From Vitis vinifera (Eukaryota > Streptophyta > Magnoliopsida > Vitales > Vitaceae): a stretch of DNA of 64,000 bases. The position numbers and the translations under genes are program-made. The first letter of the stretch is position 1; each line of letters begins with the position of its first letter. Where the stretch lies: positions 6,387,501 to 6,451,500 of the forward strand of contig NC_081806.1 of assembly GCF_030704535.1 (NCBI RefSeq). The letters run 5' to 3'. This document shows, piece after piece, positions 1 to 12,502 of this stretch. The notes under the pieces were generated by a model, which worked only from the letters and a program-made list of their open reading frames with translations, was not told the origin of the DNA and searched no databases.

Positions 1-1472
1 CTTACATAAAAAGTATGAATTTATCTTCTATTTTAAAAAAATTTAAAATTTAAATACCTCAATTTTTAAAAAATCATTATCTTTTAAAGATGAGTTTATA
101 AGAATTGTTATATTTTATGTTATAATTATTACTATTTTTTTATTTTTAGAAAGATAAAACTTTTGAACTTAAGTATTCTTAAATTATTTAATTTTTATAT
201 AATAAAAATAAATAAAATGAGTTTAAAAACATATATGAAGGTAATTTATTAACTTTAAAGCTATTTTTATTTTTCATCGTTTTCTCCTTTTTTTCAGGTG
301 TTTCCTCTTTACTTTTTTTCTTCGATATTTTTTCTTAAATTTTCTAGAATCAAACCTAATATAAGTATCCATTTTCAATGGTATTAACACAATGATTGGT
401 ACTGAAAACAAGATTATTTAATGATACAATATATTTTGTATTGAAAATAACCTAAATAAGAGCAAATTTATGATTATTAGCCTATTAAAAATAATTTGAT
501 ATTAAAAAATTTTCATTAAAGTTTGAGCACAACATTTTAGGTATATTTTTAAGGGTATTTTACTAATATTATAGAAAAAAAAATCCAATTTCATTTAGTG
601 GATTTGTATTTATTTTATTTTGAAAGACACTTTACTATTATTGTTTTTTGTTATTATTTCTTTTTCCTTTTTACCATTTGAATAATTTGGGAGAAGACTA
701 TTATTGAAAAAAGGTTATACATGCACCAATACTTGATTATTACTATTGATTATGAAAAAGTGTGTAAGATGAGAGTTGTCCCCAAAATCATATGGAATTT
801 GTCTCTTTTTTTTTGTGGTAAATATATATATATATATATAATGAGGGCATACATTATTTGGATATAGACACCCAACTTTTGAATTATTTCAAATAAGTAT
901 CATGAAACATAATTCATATTCTTCTTGTTTAACATCAAATCATTTGTGGATTTTTTTTTTCTCCAAAAATCAACACATTTTATTTTCTTTATTTTCTTTA
1001 TTTTTAATCAAAATTTTAATAAATAAATAAAACACAACAATATTGTTGATGTGGTGTTAGATTATAAGATGTATGATAAACAAACTTAATAATTGGTTTT
1101 AAAGGCAAAATTAATTTAAAGCAACAAAATTTAAAATTAATTTAATAATATGGTAAAATAAAAGCATATTTTGTATTTTCTCACAAAATATGCATTTGAA
1201 GAAGTATGAAATGAAATATTTTAAAATTTTCCAATATCACTCTAACTTATATTATTATTGGGCAAATACATAAGAAATCTCTAGTGGAACATGGAAGGGA
1301 AGAAGCTATGCCTCTCACGTTCCAAATTTATCAATTGAAAGATAGTGCCAAAGAAATCACTTTGGCTTTGACTCAAAATTTGGGTGAAATACATAAAATG
1401 GGGTCTCATCCCTATCATTCATGTGCCCACTTGAACACTTTGATACATCATTCTACCATTTGCTATACCTTT

Positions 1473-1523
<51 letters not shown>

Positions 1524-3350
1524 CATTGTGTACACACATGAAAATCACATTACTCACCTAAAGGCTAAAACAAAAGAAAATAAAATTAGGCAAAGTATGA
1601 ATACTAGCTAGATGCATCTATCCACCTAACATATGCCCCCTTTTGGCTTCAAATTTTTTTTGTTCCCATGACCCCACAAACCCATCTCCAATGTGCCCTA
1701 ATTTGGTTCCATTATAGCCTAATCAAATATTTATTTATTAAACATAATTTTGATGTATGTCTGTCGATCTGAACTGTTGGATTTTAGGTCATGGTTTGAT
1801 CCAATGGAGGGCCAACTTTGCCAAATTAGTACACATGTTCACCCAAATGGTGGGTTGGGTTGGGTTGGATGGGATTGGATTGGTTTAAGTGTAAACACCA
1901 TAGTAAAACTTGCAATATGGGGTTGTTGGTGAAGGGGGTGAGTTGGGAATTTCATAATTGTATGAGGGCATTTTGGATGTTTTGACATGATTGAGATCAG
2001 GAATTTTATAAAAATAAATAAATAAAAATTGAAAAATGGTCATTGGTTATACCGAAGATTAGGTCCTCCTGCCCTAGTAAAGACGGCTTCTCTATTATTA
2101 TTTATTATTTCTTTTCAACCAACAAATTAGACTACTTTCCTCTGTCTGGGCACCTAAAGCCAACCATGGACCCTACCATTTTAGCCATACACGTGGCAGT
2201 GATGATCAGAAACCTAATTTCCATTGTTAGGCTTACGTAGGACCCGTTAAGCACATGGTCTCAATTATCATTTTTAAGTGCTCCATTAAACGGCATATTT
2301 TGTTTAAGTTGGGAAAATTACTGTGTGAGTGGATCACACCGCGTATTTCCCTTTAAAGGAGACTTTACTATAAAGAAGATGAGAGGAAGGGAACTGGTCG
2401 ATCAAAGGACAGCAGTTATGAGTTCTGAATGGGACCCACCACCAACACTGACTAGTTAATTTTTTTCAGCTATTTTTTAGCCGTCCACGTGGTATGATGA
2501 AATCCATACCGACCGTCATTCATCAGCATTTTTTAATTCCCTGTTCAGTCAATTTCTAGAAAGGGTTTAAGGAAAGTATGCAAATCAAACGGTCAGGATG
2601 GTTGGACCACAAATGAATATTTCTGATTTGACTCATCTGAAGAATTTATTGATAAAATGGACGGCGGGGATGCTATGATGCATCCGATTGAAAAAGTCCG
2701 TGATGCTTATCATAATAAAAGTCTTGCTGCATAGGGTGACTTTTGGACTATTGACCCATCCTCTTTCGTGAACCCCAATAGTAGATTATTTTTAGCCATC
2801 GGATTTGAATAGTTTGTCATCATGAACCCCATCCACCGTTTGATTTTAGGACTGAAGATTTTTTTACTTTGACCACACCCTTTTCGGGGTCAAATCTTGA
2901 TTTTTATATTTTAATAGAAAATATAAAAATTTAATTAATTGAAAATTTTTCATATTTTGAAAAAGATATAATATAATTTTGGAAAAATGATTTAATAGAA
3001 GAAAATTTTAATCTTCCCTTTCATGGTGCTGCTTTTTTAGTTCAACTTTTCCAACAAGGCCATTATAGCATCACGGTCGGTCACAGAACCCTCCATCACA
3101 GTCCAATTGAAATAAGCCTTCTGATGGGGTCCACAGAAAAAAGGTCATGAAGCAAGATCAGGAGTGGTGAAAGGGGCTGTGATCACTGGTAGTCACAATC
3201 TAAGGTGACTTTAGCATATAGTTTTTTTTACAAAGATATCCACTTAATATTTATCAACATCATGACTCATCTCATACGAATGGGAAATAAATAAATAAAT
3301 AATTTTTTTTTGGATGAAAATGAAAAAAAATAAAAAAAAGAAGCCAAACA
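1..3350. other. Intergenic DNA upstream of the GATA gene
   Basis: No convincing gene is visible. The first 1.2 kb is very AT-rich with poly(T)/poly(A) runs. Short open frames here are low-complexity or lack splice and homology support. The interval 2100-3200 is less AT-rich and may hold distal promoter sequence of the GATA gene. A (TA)n run lies at about 823-841 and a long (CT)n tract at 1475-1520. Confidence 0.6.
1475..1520. repeat. (CT)n microsatellite
   Basis: About 23 uninterrupted CT dinucleotides. It lies about 2.6 kb upstream of the GATA start codon. The apparent Ser-Leu repeat open frame across it is a by-product of the repeat. Confidence 0.97.
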
Positions 3351-4142
3351 CCCTCTTTGTTTCCTTCTCCTTTCCTTCTTGTTCTCTCTGCCCATTCCCA
3401 CACTTTTTTTTTTTTTTTCTTTATAGATTGTGAAATTTTAAAGGCAAAATTTTTGTTTTTGAGAAATTAATTTTTGGGGTTTTGAAAAATTGTGTGGGTA
3501 AAGGAGAAGAGTCCATAGTCAACAGGATATGGGGAATAATATTCCTATACCCATGAGGTCCATTATAGATGAAAAAAAAATTATTTATTTGATGGAAAAA
3601 AAGGAATAGAAATCTTTGAATAAAACCAAAAAATAAAGCAAAGAAAGCTGAAACATTTACTTCATATACAATACAACAACAAGAGGTCATACATACACAC
3701 AACACACCACCACCCCCATTTCACCTTCCCTTTTCCCAACCATTTATTAGATTCCTCCAATGGTCTTTCCTTTTTTTTCCATTGGATTGTACAGATTCCC
3801 AGCTGCAATCCCTTCTCAATCTCTTCATTTTTCTTGATTTTTGCATAGTTTATGTGATTTTCTTGGACTTTAAGACACAAAACTCTTCTGGGTCTTCTTG
3901 GGTTTTGCTTTCTTCTGCAAACTTTATCTGGGTTTCTCTGCACCAGTTTTTGCTATAAAGGGGTTGAAGAGAACAATCCTATTTTCCCAAATTTTCATTT
4001 TCTAGTTCAGCTTTTAGTTTTTTTTATTTTATTTTATTTTTGTCAAGAAACTGGTTATTTTTCCTTTTTCCTTTTTTTTTTGGGTTCTTTTTTTGAATTT
4101 TCTTTCAATTTATTTTCTTTGGATTAAAGAAAAAAGAGAGAC
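3350..4142 (+). promoter_or_regulatory. Probable core promoter and pyrimidine-rich 5' leader of the GATA gene
   Basis: The 0.8 kb before the GATA ATG is rich in CT and T tracts (for example 3360-3420 and 4010-4100), typical of plant 5' leaders. No unambiguous TATA box was picked, so the transcription start is unknown. The minus-strand open frames here (3421-3943) look like antisense of the leader rather than genes. Confidence 0.4.
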
Positions 4143-7100
4143 ATGGGCAAGCATGGACCTTGCTATCACTGTGGTGTAACAAGTGAGTTTTTGTTTCTTC
4201 AAATTTCCTTTTAAAATTTTGAATATTCAAGAAAGTGAGTCCTTTTTTTTTTTCTGATTTTTTTTTTCTCTAATAAATATTCTGTGAATTGTTTTATGTT
4301 CTTAATCAGTTAGTATGGAAGAGAATACCCGAAAACTGGTTGCATATGAAAAGGGAAGAAAAGAAACGGAAAAAAATGAAATATGTGTATATATCTCTAT
4401 ATTCTGATGGAATATTTACCCCCTTTTCGTGAATTTATTGATTATTGGTGGATAGAAGAACTACAAGGGTTCTTCTTCCTTTGAATATATGTGCTGGCTT
4501 GAATTTGTTACTGAAACTAATTGGGGTTTCTTATTTTTGGGGTTTTCACAACCTTTTGTGTTTGCCGTGAATTCTTCTTTGACTACTTTGTAATTTGTGT
4601 CACCAGTAGAAATTGAGGTTGTGTTTGTTGAGAACTGGGAAATTAGAGGGCCTATCCTTTGGTTCCTCTTCTGTTTTCATTGATTTTGAGTTGTTTCTTC
4701 TTGAAACGAATTCTATTATTGAGTCAAACCATATTTTTCCCCCTTCCTAATTTGATGATTTCACTGAAAAATGTACTTTTTGCAATACCCAAGTTTCAAT
4801 TCCTTTATGTCTTCCATTGAGTTCTTGCTAGATTGCTTGCTCATATCTTACTATAATGGACTATTTTCTGGCTAGAACTACAGCTAAACAACCATTCTCT
4901 CAGTCTTAATTATTGCTGAAATATTTGCTGGCTCAGAGTGACCTCTTGAATTTGCCTACACATGTTTTTCCTCTCAAATTGTTTTCTCTTGGCTTATGGT
5001 TGAGAGAGAATTAATCTTACACCAATGCTATTAGGTTTCTCTACATTCCAATATTGCTCTTGCTCAGTTGAAAGTTCTCATTCTAATTTATATCCTCAAT
5101 CTCTGTTGATGGGAATTGTTTCATTGCTTTTATCTCCGGACTGTGGTGCTTAATTTCAGAAAGGGTCTTAGCAGCCAATTGAAGTAGTTATTAGCACCCA
5201 AAACATTGCACCATTCATTCTTCTTTCCAACAGGGTTTTAAAGGCTAGTTGGTAGTGCATTTTGTTTAAACTCCCAGGTCATATTGTCATCTCCAAAATA
5301 TTTTTAAAACTTTCCTTAGTTTGCTGCAACTTCAACTACTCAACTGAATTCAGCTAAGTTCTTTCCAATTCTTTGTCAATGTGTTACATGTGTCCCATTT
5401 GCAGCAACTTGAAGTGGTCAAGTGATCATTCAATTCCTATAGTGTCTTTATTTCTCTTGCATTTTAGTTTTTGGGGGAGGGGAACGATTTGCGATTGTCC
5501 ATTACTAATGGTTCTGAGGTTCTAGTGTGCCTTCTTCTGTCTTGAGCTCAGAAGTCAGAGAGAGGCAAAGATTTCATGGCCAAATAGATTTGGTAGAGAG
5601 AAATTCAGGATTTCTGACTTGCTTCTCTTACTAAGCACTGAAAAATGGTGCTGTTTCAAGGAAACTCCCCAGGACCTGGACAATCTGAAGGATAATGCTA
5701 ATTCCTTCTGATTTGTTTGTAAACATGGTTGATGCTGCTTGTTGTAACCTTATTGTTATTGGTCGGGTTTCAGCTGATGTATCAATATGATAATCTCCAT
5801 TATCGCCCATGCCATTAGAGAAACTATCACCTAGTTGTTTTCTGTTCATCTAGGACTTATGCCACTGATTCCAACCCTGAACCTGATTTCCTTTATTTAT
5901 CCTTTGCTTTCTCTCTGTGGCACTGCTTCCATGAAGAATTCACTACTTTTTTCACTAAATGCACTTGTCTATAAATTCATAGTTGGTTCTTCTAATGTTT
6001 TACTCTGTTTTTTGTGAGGGCAGTTTTATTAAGTGCTGAAAGGAGTGAAAAGAATACTGACTGGTTGCATTCTAACTAACTATTAATCAAAATGCTCCAT
6101 GTGTTATTCAAATGTATTTCTGGTTCTGAAAAATCCTTGCAAGTAAGACTTACTAGAAAACTTCGCATCCACTTTTTCAATTGGCATCTACTTCTAAACT
6201 TGATTCTGGTCCTATTACCAGTTAAGAGCCTCTTACTGTGGCTTCTTATGTGGTATTTCATAACAACATTTTTATGCATGAACTTGCTCTGAGCTCAATG
6301 TTACCTTCATCACCGGTCTGAGCTTCGGCTCAAGCACAAGTTGCCATCTAGTCGCTGTAGTACCAAGTTTGCAATGTATTTGAGTTCTACAGAGGGCATT
6401 ATCAGTAACCCACTAGAGTCTACATGTGGTTTGGGAGGCTTGAGCAATGTCCACAGTATTAGTCACAATTGATTGGGTGTTGTATGTTTTGTATCATGAA
6501 GAGTTGCTTTATATTTGTATTCTATAACAAAGAAACACATTGAATAATAAAATGTTACTGATCATGCATTGCTAGTGAATATGCTCCATTTCACATTTAG
6601 ATTTGGTGGAAATGCATGATGTGCATTTTCATTTGGTGATGGTTAATCCAAAATGATGTCATGCAATTGGAAACATCTTTACATGAAATTTAGAGTCCGT
6701 TTGGTAGTGATTCTAGAAAACATTTTTAATCTTTCTAATACTTGAAATTTTTTATCATTTAAATATTAGAAATGCTAGAAACGTTTTCTAGAACTCCCAA
6801 ACGCACTCTTAATGTCCTTTTAATTTGATTGCTTGGACTTTGTTATAAAGAGGATAGACTAAACTTTGTGCTAATGGGTTGGCAGTGGTGTGCTTTTAGA
6901 TGATGCCTTTTTCTTTCAAGCCTTTCACTTCTAATTGTGGCTATTATTATTTGTGCGAATGACATTAAGTTTCAGAAAAGCAGTTCTTCTTGTCATCTGA
7001 ATTGTGTCCTTAATCATTTTTCTTCATGAATTATTTAATGCATATGGATTGCTGATTACCAATCATTGTAATAGACACCCCGCTTTGGCGCAATGGGCCT

Positions 7101-10100
7101 CCAGAGAAGCCAGTACTCTGCAATGCCTGTGGATCCCGATGGAGGACAAAAGGAACCCTTGAAAACTATACCCCTCTACATGCAAGGGTAGATGGTGATG
7201 ATGCTGAGGACTACAGGGTTTCCAGAGTGAAGAGCATATCTATTAACAAAAACAAAGAAGTGAAGCTGCTCAAGAGAAAGCAAAATCAAGATAATGTGGT
7301 GGTTAATGGTGTTGCCTCTGATTATAGCCAAGGTTCCCGGAAGGCTATAGATGAAGATACAAGTAACAGATCAAGTTCTGGGTCTGCCATATCTAACTCT
7401 GAGAGCTGTGCACAGTTTGGCAGTGCAGATGCAAGTGATTTGACAGGTTGGACACTTGCTATAATTAACCTTCACCTAAAGATAGTTTCTTGTTTCCCCC
7501 TCTATTTTGATTAGTCATAGGGGATCTGCTTTGTTACATTGACGGGTGAACCCAATTGGAAATATATTGGATACAATGAAAGAGTTTCATATTCCATTGC
7601 CAATTTTAAATTGCGACTGGAAATTCATAAATAGGGTCTTCAGAATTGAAATATTTTGATTTAGAAATGCTCAAAAAACCCAACATTACTATAAAGTTTA
7701 AATTGAGTAGCATCTTGTTAATAATGACTCATGTGCTATTTCAAAATAAAGAGAAATGGCTTCCTTTAGCTTTTATGGATGACATTATTTAGGATATTGG
7801 CTGCTATACACATATGGTTATTGTGCAATACTTCAATAATATATCAAACTAACACCATCATCAGAATGGTGGGTTCCTATTGGAAAGAGAAGAAAAAAAT
7901 CAGGGCATTGGATGCCTCACTCAATTGTATTGATACACACCATTTTCATGACTTTATTTTTCTTAGAAACAAATGGAGCCCAAATGATCTGGTTGTAATT
8001 CAACAAAAAAGAAAAAAATCTCAGTGCACCCTTCAGGTCTTGATGTGGGTTATTTTTGCTATATATATTTTTATTTTGATTGGATGGTATATTTCTATAG
8101 ATTTAGTCATTCTGCTTGAGCATTTTTAGTTCTTAAACACCTGTGGATTTATATTAAAGGTACTGGCTTCATTTTACAAAGCTATATAGAAAATGTTTCA
8201 TCCTTATGCTATTTCAGTGTTTGCTGACTATTAAGTTGCTTTCAATTGGGCCTTTTCTTTTATCATACAGGTCCTTCCCAATCCATTGTGTGGGATACAA
8301 TGGTACCTTCAAGGAAGAGGACATGTGTGAATCGTCCAAAGCCATCTTCAGTCGAGAAGCTAACAAAGGATTTATGTACGATTTTGCATGAACAGCAATC
8401 TTCGTACTTCTCTGGATCGTCTGAAGAGGATTTGCTTTTTGAGAGTGAGACACCAATGGTCTCTGTTGAAATAGGACATGGAAGTGTTCTTATCAGGCAT
8501 CCAAGTGCAATAGGTCGAGAAGAGGAATCTGAAGCTAGCTCTCTTTCAGTTGATAACAAATCATACCTGGTAAATGAGGTTTATTCACGCATTGGCGCCC
8601 TTCCTGTAAATACAAACAATAAGGGCATCAATTTTCCAAGTCCTGGGCTTGAAAAGATGAAGAAGCCTGCTGGACTGGGGATGCAACAAGAGCAAACAAA
8701 GAGGTAACTCCTTCCCACATTAGTTTTGACCACGAATAACACAAAATTCCCTTTAGGACTTGCATATTGTAGCTGATTATGTAACAAGGAACCAGGGGTA
8801 AATTCAGTGTCAATGGTTAACACGGCAATCTCTGAACATGTAAAATGAAATGAACTGTAGTACAAATGTGAGTGTAGTTAACAAACATGGATACAATGTC
8901 CTGGACAGGTTCAATCAGTAAAAATAGGACTGTCTGACATGGAAATCCAGCATTAGTATGAAACATGGGTTGGACAATAGTGGGTTGTTGGATAATGTTT
9001 CTGCTTTGCATCCTTAATTTTTCTGTTGTTGGAATTGCAGGGACAAGTCTCAGCACGAAAAATTGCAAATCCTAGCAAATCATAATTCACCTCTGCGTTC
9101 CATAGATCTAAAAGTAAGTTGCATTCATATACTATCTGTTTAATTGCATTGTAGAGGGCAATTCCTTCAAAACATGATGTCTTCTTCTAATTTTACATTT
9201 CTGTAATTAGGTTCTCAGTGTGCCTCTAGTCAGTGTCATGATGAGAGAGTTCTTCACATGTATGAAGTTTTTTCCTTATCATACAGAGAATAATAATTTT
9301 CACCTATATTAAAACGTTCTGAATCACATTTTTTTTTTAAAAAAAAAAGGCATATGGAACCTACTTTATCATGAACCTCATAAATGATGAATTATTTAGA
9401 AATATTGCAAATGATTTCCAAATTATTCATAAAATCCTGAATTATCTGGAAACATTCCAGAATGACAACATATACTTTTTATTCATAAAATCATGAATTA
9501 CCAAGCATTTAAGTTAATATTGAAGTTCTTTGAATAACCTCCAAACTTCTTGCATGAGGCCAATTCCTTATCATCCCTAGTGCCCATTCGTCCTAAATCT
9601 CAAATTTGTTGTTACCAGGAGCATGTCCTTGGACATTTTTCTTCCTAAAATTATTGAGTGCTTATCATGATTACTGACCTATCCATATTTGGTGTAGGAT
9701 GTAGTTAACTTCGAGGAGTTTGTTGGACATTTGACAAATGAAGAGCAGCTGCAGTTACTGAAGTATCTACCTTCAGAGGATACTGCCAAACTTCCTGACA
9801 GGTTGGTTTTTTGCTTTTCATGTATTATTTATTTTTTGTTTGGTTAAGCCCAGAGAATATTGTATCATATGAAAAGTTGGAACATTTTGTTGCAATTAGG
9901 TATGCTGCATTTCATAGGATATCCGTTGGGCAAACTTACATGACGAGATAAATCACATCAATGTTAAGGCTGTTCCTAACCCACATGGAAGTGTAGTCAT
10001 CCCCTTTTTGGCAATGTTTGAGCTTAAAAATCCATCTTTGATTAAGTCATTGGGAAGAACCAAATCATCATCCAAATTTTTAATGGGAGCTTGAACAACA

Positions 10101-11887
10101 ACACCTGCTACCCAAAGAACTTATTCAAATACCATGTATAAAAATGGATTTCTTTATTTTTAATTTCTCTTTCATTTTCATGTGGTTCTAAATGGTCTTT
10201 AATGCTAATGTCTATGAAATTCTAATTCCTATTGTTTTTTAATTCTAGTTCTTGCATGTAACTTTTTGAAAAGGAGCGACTTAAAATTCCATAATCCATA
10301 TGTGCATAGTGCATCTCATATCTTTACCATAGATAATAGAGGATTTTAAAGAAGTTGATGCAGGACCCAACATTAACATATTACCTTTGTTGTTTCTTCT
10401 GCAGTCTTAAAAGCATGTTCGACAGCCCTCAGTTCAAGGAAAGCCTTTCTTTCTTCCAGCAGCTGCTTGGGGAAGGGGTCTTTGATATCTCTTTCCCAGG
10501 GGTGAAAGCTGAAGACTGTAAGACTTTGCAGAGGCTTGCATTGTTGAATTCTGAAAAATCCAAATGGGTGGAACACTATAATTTACTTAAGGTTTGAATT
10601 CATTTCTTGATCATGTCATGAAAAAGTTAACTATGATTGTCTTTGGAAAATGAATTTACAATTTCTCTGGCTGCAGAAATGTAAGAATAGTACTGGAGTG
10701 TCTGTAGTTGCGGGAGAACCTAAGGCCATTGCAGCAAGTAATTTTGCAAATGCCAAGAGATCTCGTGATGCCCAAAATCAAAATTTTTCAGGTCAGGCGT
10801 TTTTCTTTCACTGTAAGAGATTGAATGACTCAGAGCTTGTAAATTTCTGTTGAAACTAGAAGAACAGCTAGTAGATAAAAAAATAAAAATAAAGGGGAAG
10901 CAAAAATAAGAGCTTCCAATGCTTAGGGCACTCCTCAACCTAATGATTATGGCATGCCTTATTTAGTAAATATACAACTGAAGGGGGGTAAAACCTATCT
11001 GCTTCCAACCTCAGCTGTGATTTCTAGTTACAGATTTGTGAAATTAGAAGTGTAGCCAAACAATTTCTTATACTTGATACTGCACATGTTAAAGTTCTTT
11101 TCTATATCTCCCTGAACTTTTTGCCTTTCTTTTGCACCATTCTAGGAGGCTTAGAATTGCTAGACGTACACAATCCTGATAATTTGTCATTTGATCTGTT
11201 TCCCAGGAATACTGTTAATATGCATTTTTAATGTCAGTTTAGGAAATATTGATTGACACTTGCATGTGTAGCCAAACAACATTTTTTGGCATGTATCAAA
11301 CTGTTGGACTGATAATTGAATAACAAATTCTCATAATACTAGAAAGACATTGTTGTTTTATCTTTTTGTATTGCACAGCTGCAGCACGAAGTTGAAATTC
11401 TTGTAGTTTTCAAGCCTTTCAAGGGGTTGATGATGGTTGCTAACAAGCAACTGTCTTACATTAGAATTAATGAACAAGCCGATTTGTTACTTGACTTTGT
11501 ACATAGTATATCAATCATGCCTGCTGTGATTATATATATGGTACGTTACAATTGTTCTCAAGAAATATCTTGTGTCTTTCAGAAGCAAGAACTACGATGA
11601 AGAGCCCCAGAAGGGTGATTATGAAGGCAGTAGAAAAGGAGCATATAGACAATGAAGGCTCTAGCTTCAGTCCTAGAAGTCTATTTGCCTTGCCTCCTGA
11701 TGGTGGCTCTCTTGAGCTGGATTCATTCACCTTTGGTGATGAAATTTCTGATCATGATCTACTGCTGGATGTGCCATCCAACAACTCATTCCCACAGGCA
11801 GAGCTCCTTCATCCAGGTTCGGGCTTTGGCACCCAACTGCAAAGCACTAGTAGTAGCTCAGCATACCCACATCTTTTGCGTCCCTGA
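4143..11887 (+). CDS. GATA26: GATA zinc-finger transcription factor, GATA26/27 type, 8 exons
   Basis: Predicted coding exons are 4143-4182, 7075-7446, 8271-8703, 9041-9113, 9698-9801, 10405-10591, 10677-10791 and 11583-11887. All introns are GT..AG, phases agree, and the 1629 nt give 542 residues plus stop. Residues 7-32 form a C-X2-C-X18-C-X2-C finger with TPLWRNGP and [10 protein letters not shown], the plant GATA DNA-binding signature. Residues of about 305-405 ([20 protein letters not shown] through the [17 protein letters not shown] stretch) match the DEUBAD/Asx-homology region found in GATA26/27-type proteins, which suggests contact with a deubiquitinase or chromatin complex (family inference). 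Basic patches such as LLKRK and SRKR suit nuclear import. The finger is split by the 2.9-kb intron 1 after codon 13, a conserved-looking arrangement. Arabidopsis GATA26 is of similar length. The orthologue number (26 or 27) is not certain. Confidence 0.93.
6689..6812. mobile_element. MITE-like palindromic element in GATA intron 1
   Basis: A segment of about 120 bp has imperfect terminal inverted repeats. The left end at 6692 reads AGAGTCCGTTTGGTAG and the reverse complement of the right end (to 6810) reads AAGAGTGCGTTTGGGAG. Both are followed by TTCTAGAAAAC. It encodes nothing, and size and structure fit a non-autonomous DNA transposon. The superfamily is unclear because no clean target duplication was seen. 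Confidence 0.7.
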
Positions 11888-12290
11888 CAATGATGTTAAA
11901 CACTACTTTAATCCTTAGGGCTATGTAGGTATTTCTTCTGCCAAAAACCCATTATGGGTCCACATATTTTGCATGCCGAAAACACAAAAAAGGAGTTAAT
12001 GTGAATGAGGTTTGATGGTTGCTCTTTTTTTCCTTGACCTATATTGAACTTAGAATGCTAAGGAGATGATGTGGGTGGGCTTTTTGTATAGGTTGACAAA
12101 AGGTTGTAATATATAGCTCAAAATGCAGAAGAGATGGTAAGTTGCAGAGTTTTGTATGCAATTTAGTTTTCTTTCTTTTCCTTTTTCATTGCAAAACAAC
12201 TTTGTAACACTCTTATATTGGCTTGCTTTAATGGTTTTTTGGATTTACCTTTTGGTTTCTTCTCAACCAGGAAAAAATAAAGGAAAGAAA
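11888..12290 (+). other. 3' untranslated region of the GATA gene
   Basis: T-rich, non-coding sequence follows the TGA at 11885-11887. An AATAAA-like motif lies near 12275. The exact cleavage site cannot be read from sequence alone. Confidence 0.5.
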
Positions 12291-12440
12291 AGAAATAAAT
12301 TGTGGGATGTGGGATGCATGTGAAAGAAGTTGACACCTATGTCTTTCTATATCCTTTTTTGAGGGATTCCTGCATAGTTGAATTGGTAGATTGTTTCACA
12401 ATGATAAGATTTTGTCTGCCCACCTGTTCTGTGAAGTATT

Positions 12441-12443
<3 letters not shown>

Positions 12444-12493
<50 letters not shown>
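12444..12493. repeat. (AT)n microsatellite
   Basis: About 25 uninterrupted AT units lie just past the GATA 3' end. Tyr-Ile open frames on both strands here are artefacts of the repeat. Confidence 0.97.

Positions 12494-12499
<6 letters not shown>

Positions 12500-12502
<3 letters not shown>

Noticed and set aside
1284..1541. 85-codon plus-strand open frame
   Set aside because: Most of its length is the (CT)n microsatellite read as Ser-Leu; no splice or homology support.
7779..8129. 116-codon frame in GATA intron 2
   Set aside because: Lies entirely in a well-supported intron, AT-rich and without motifs.
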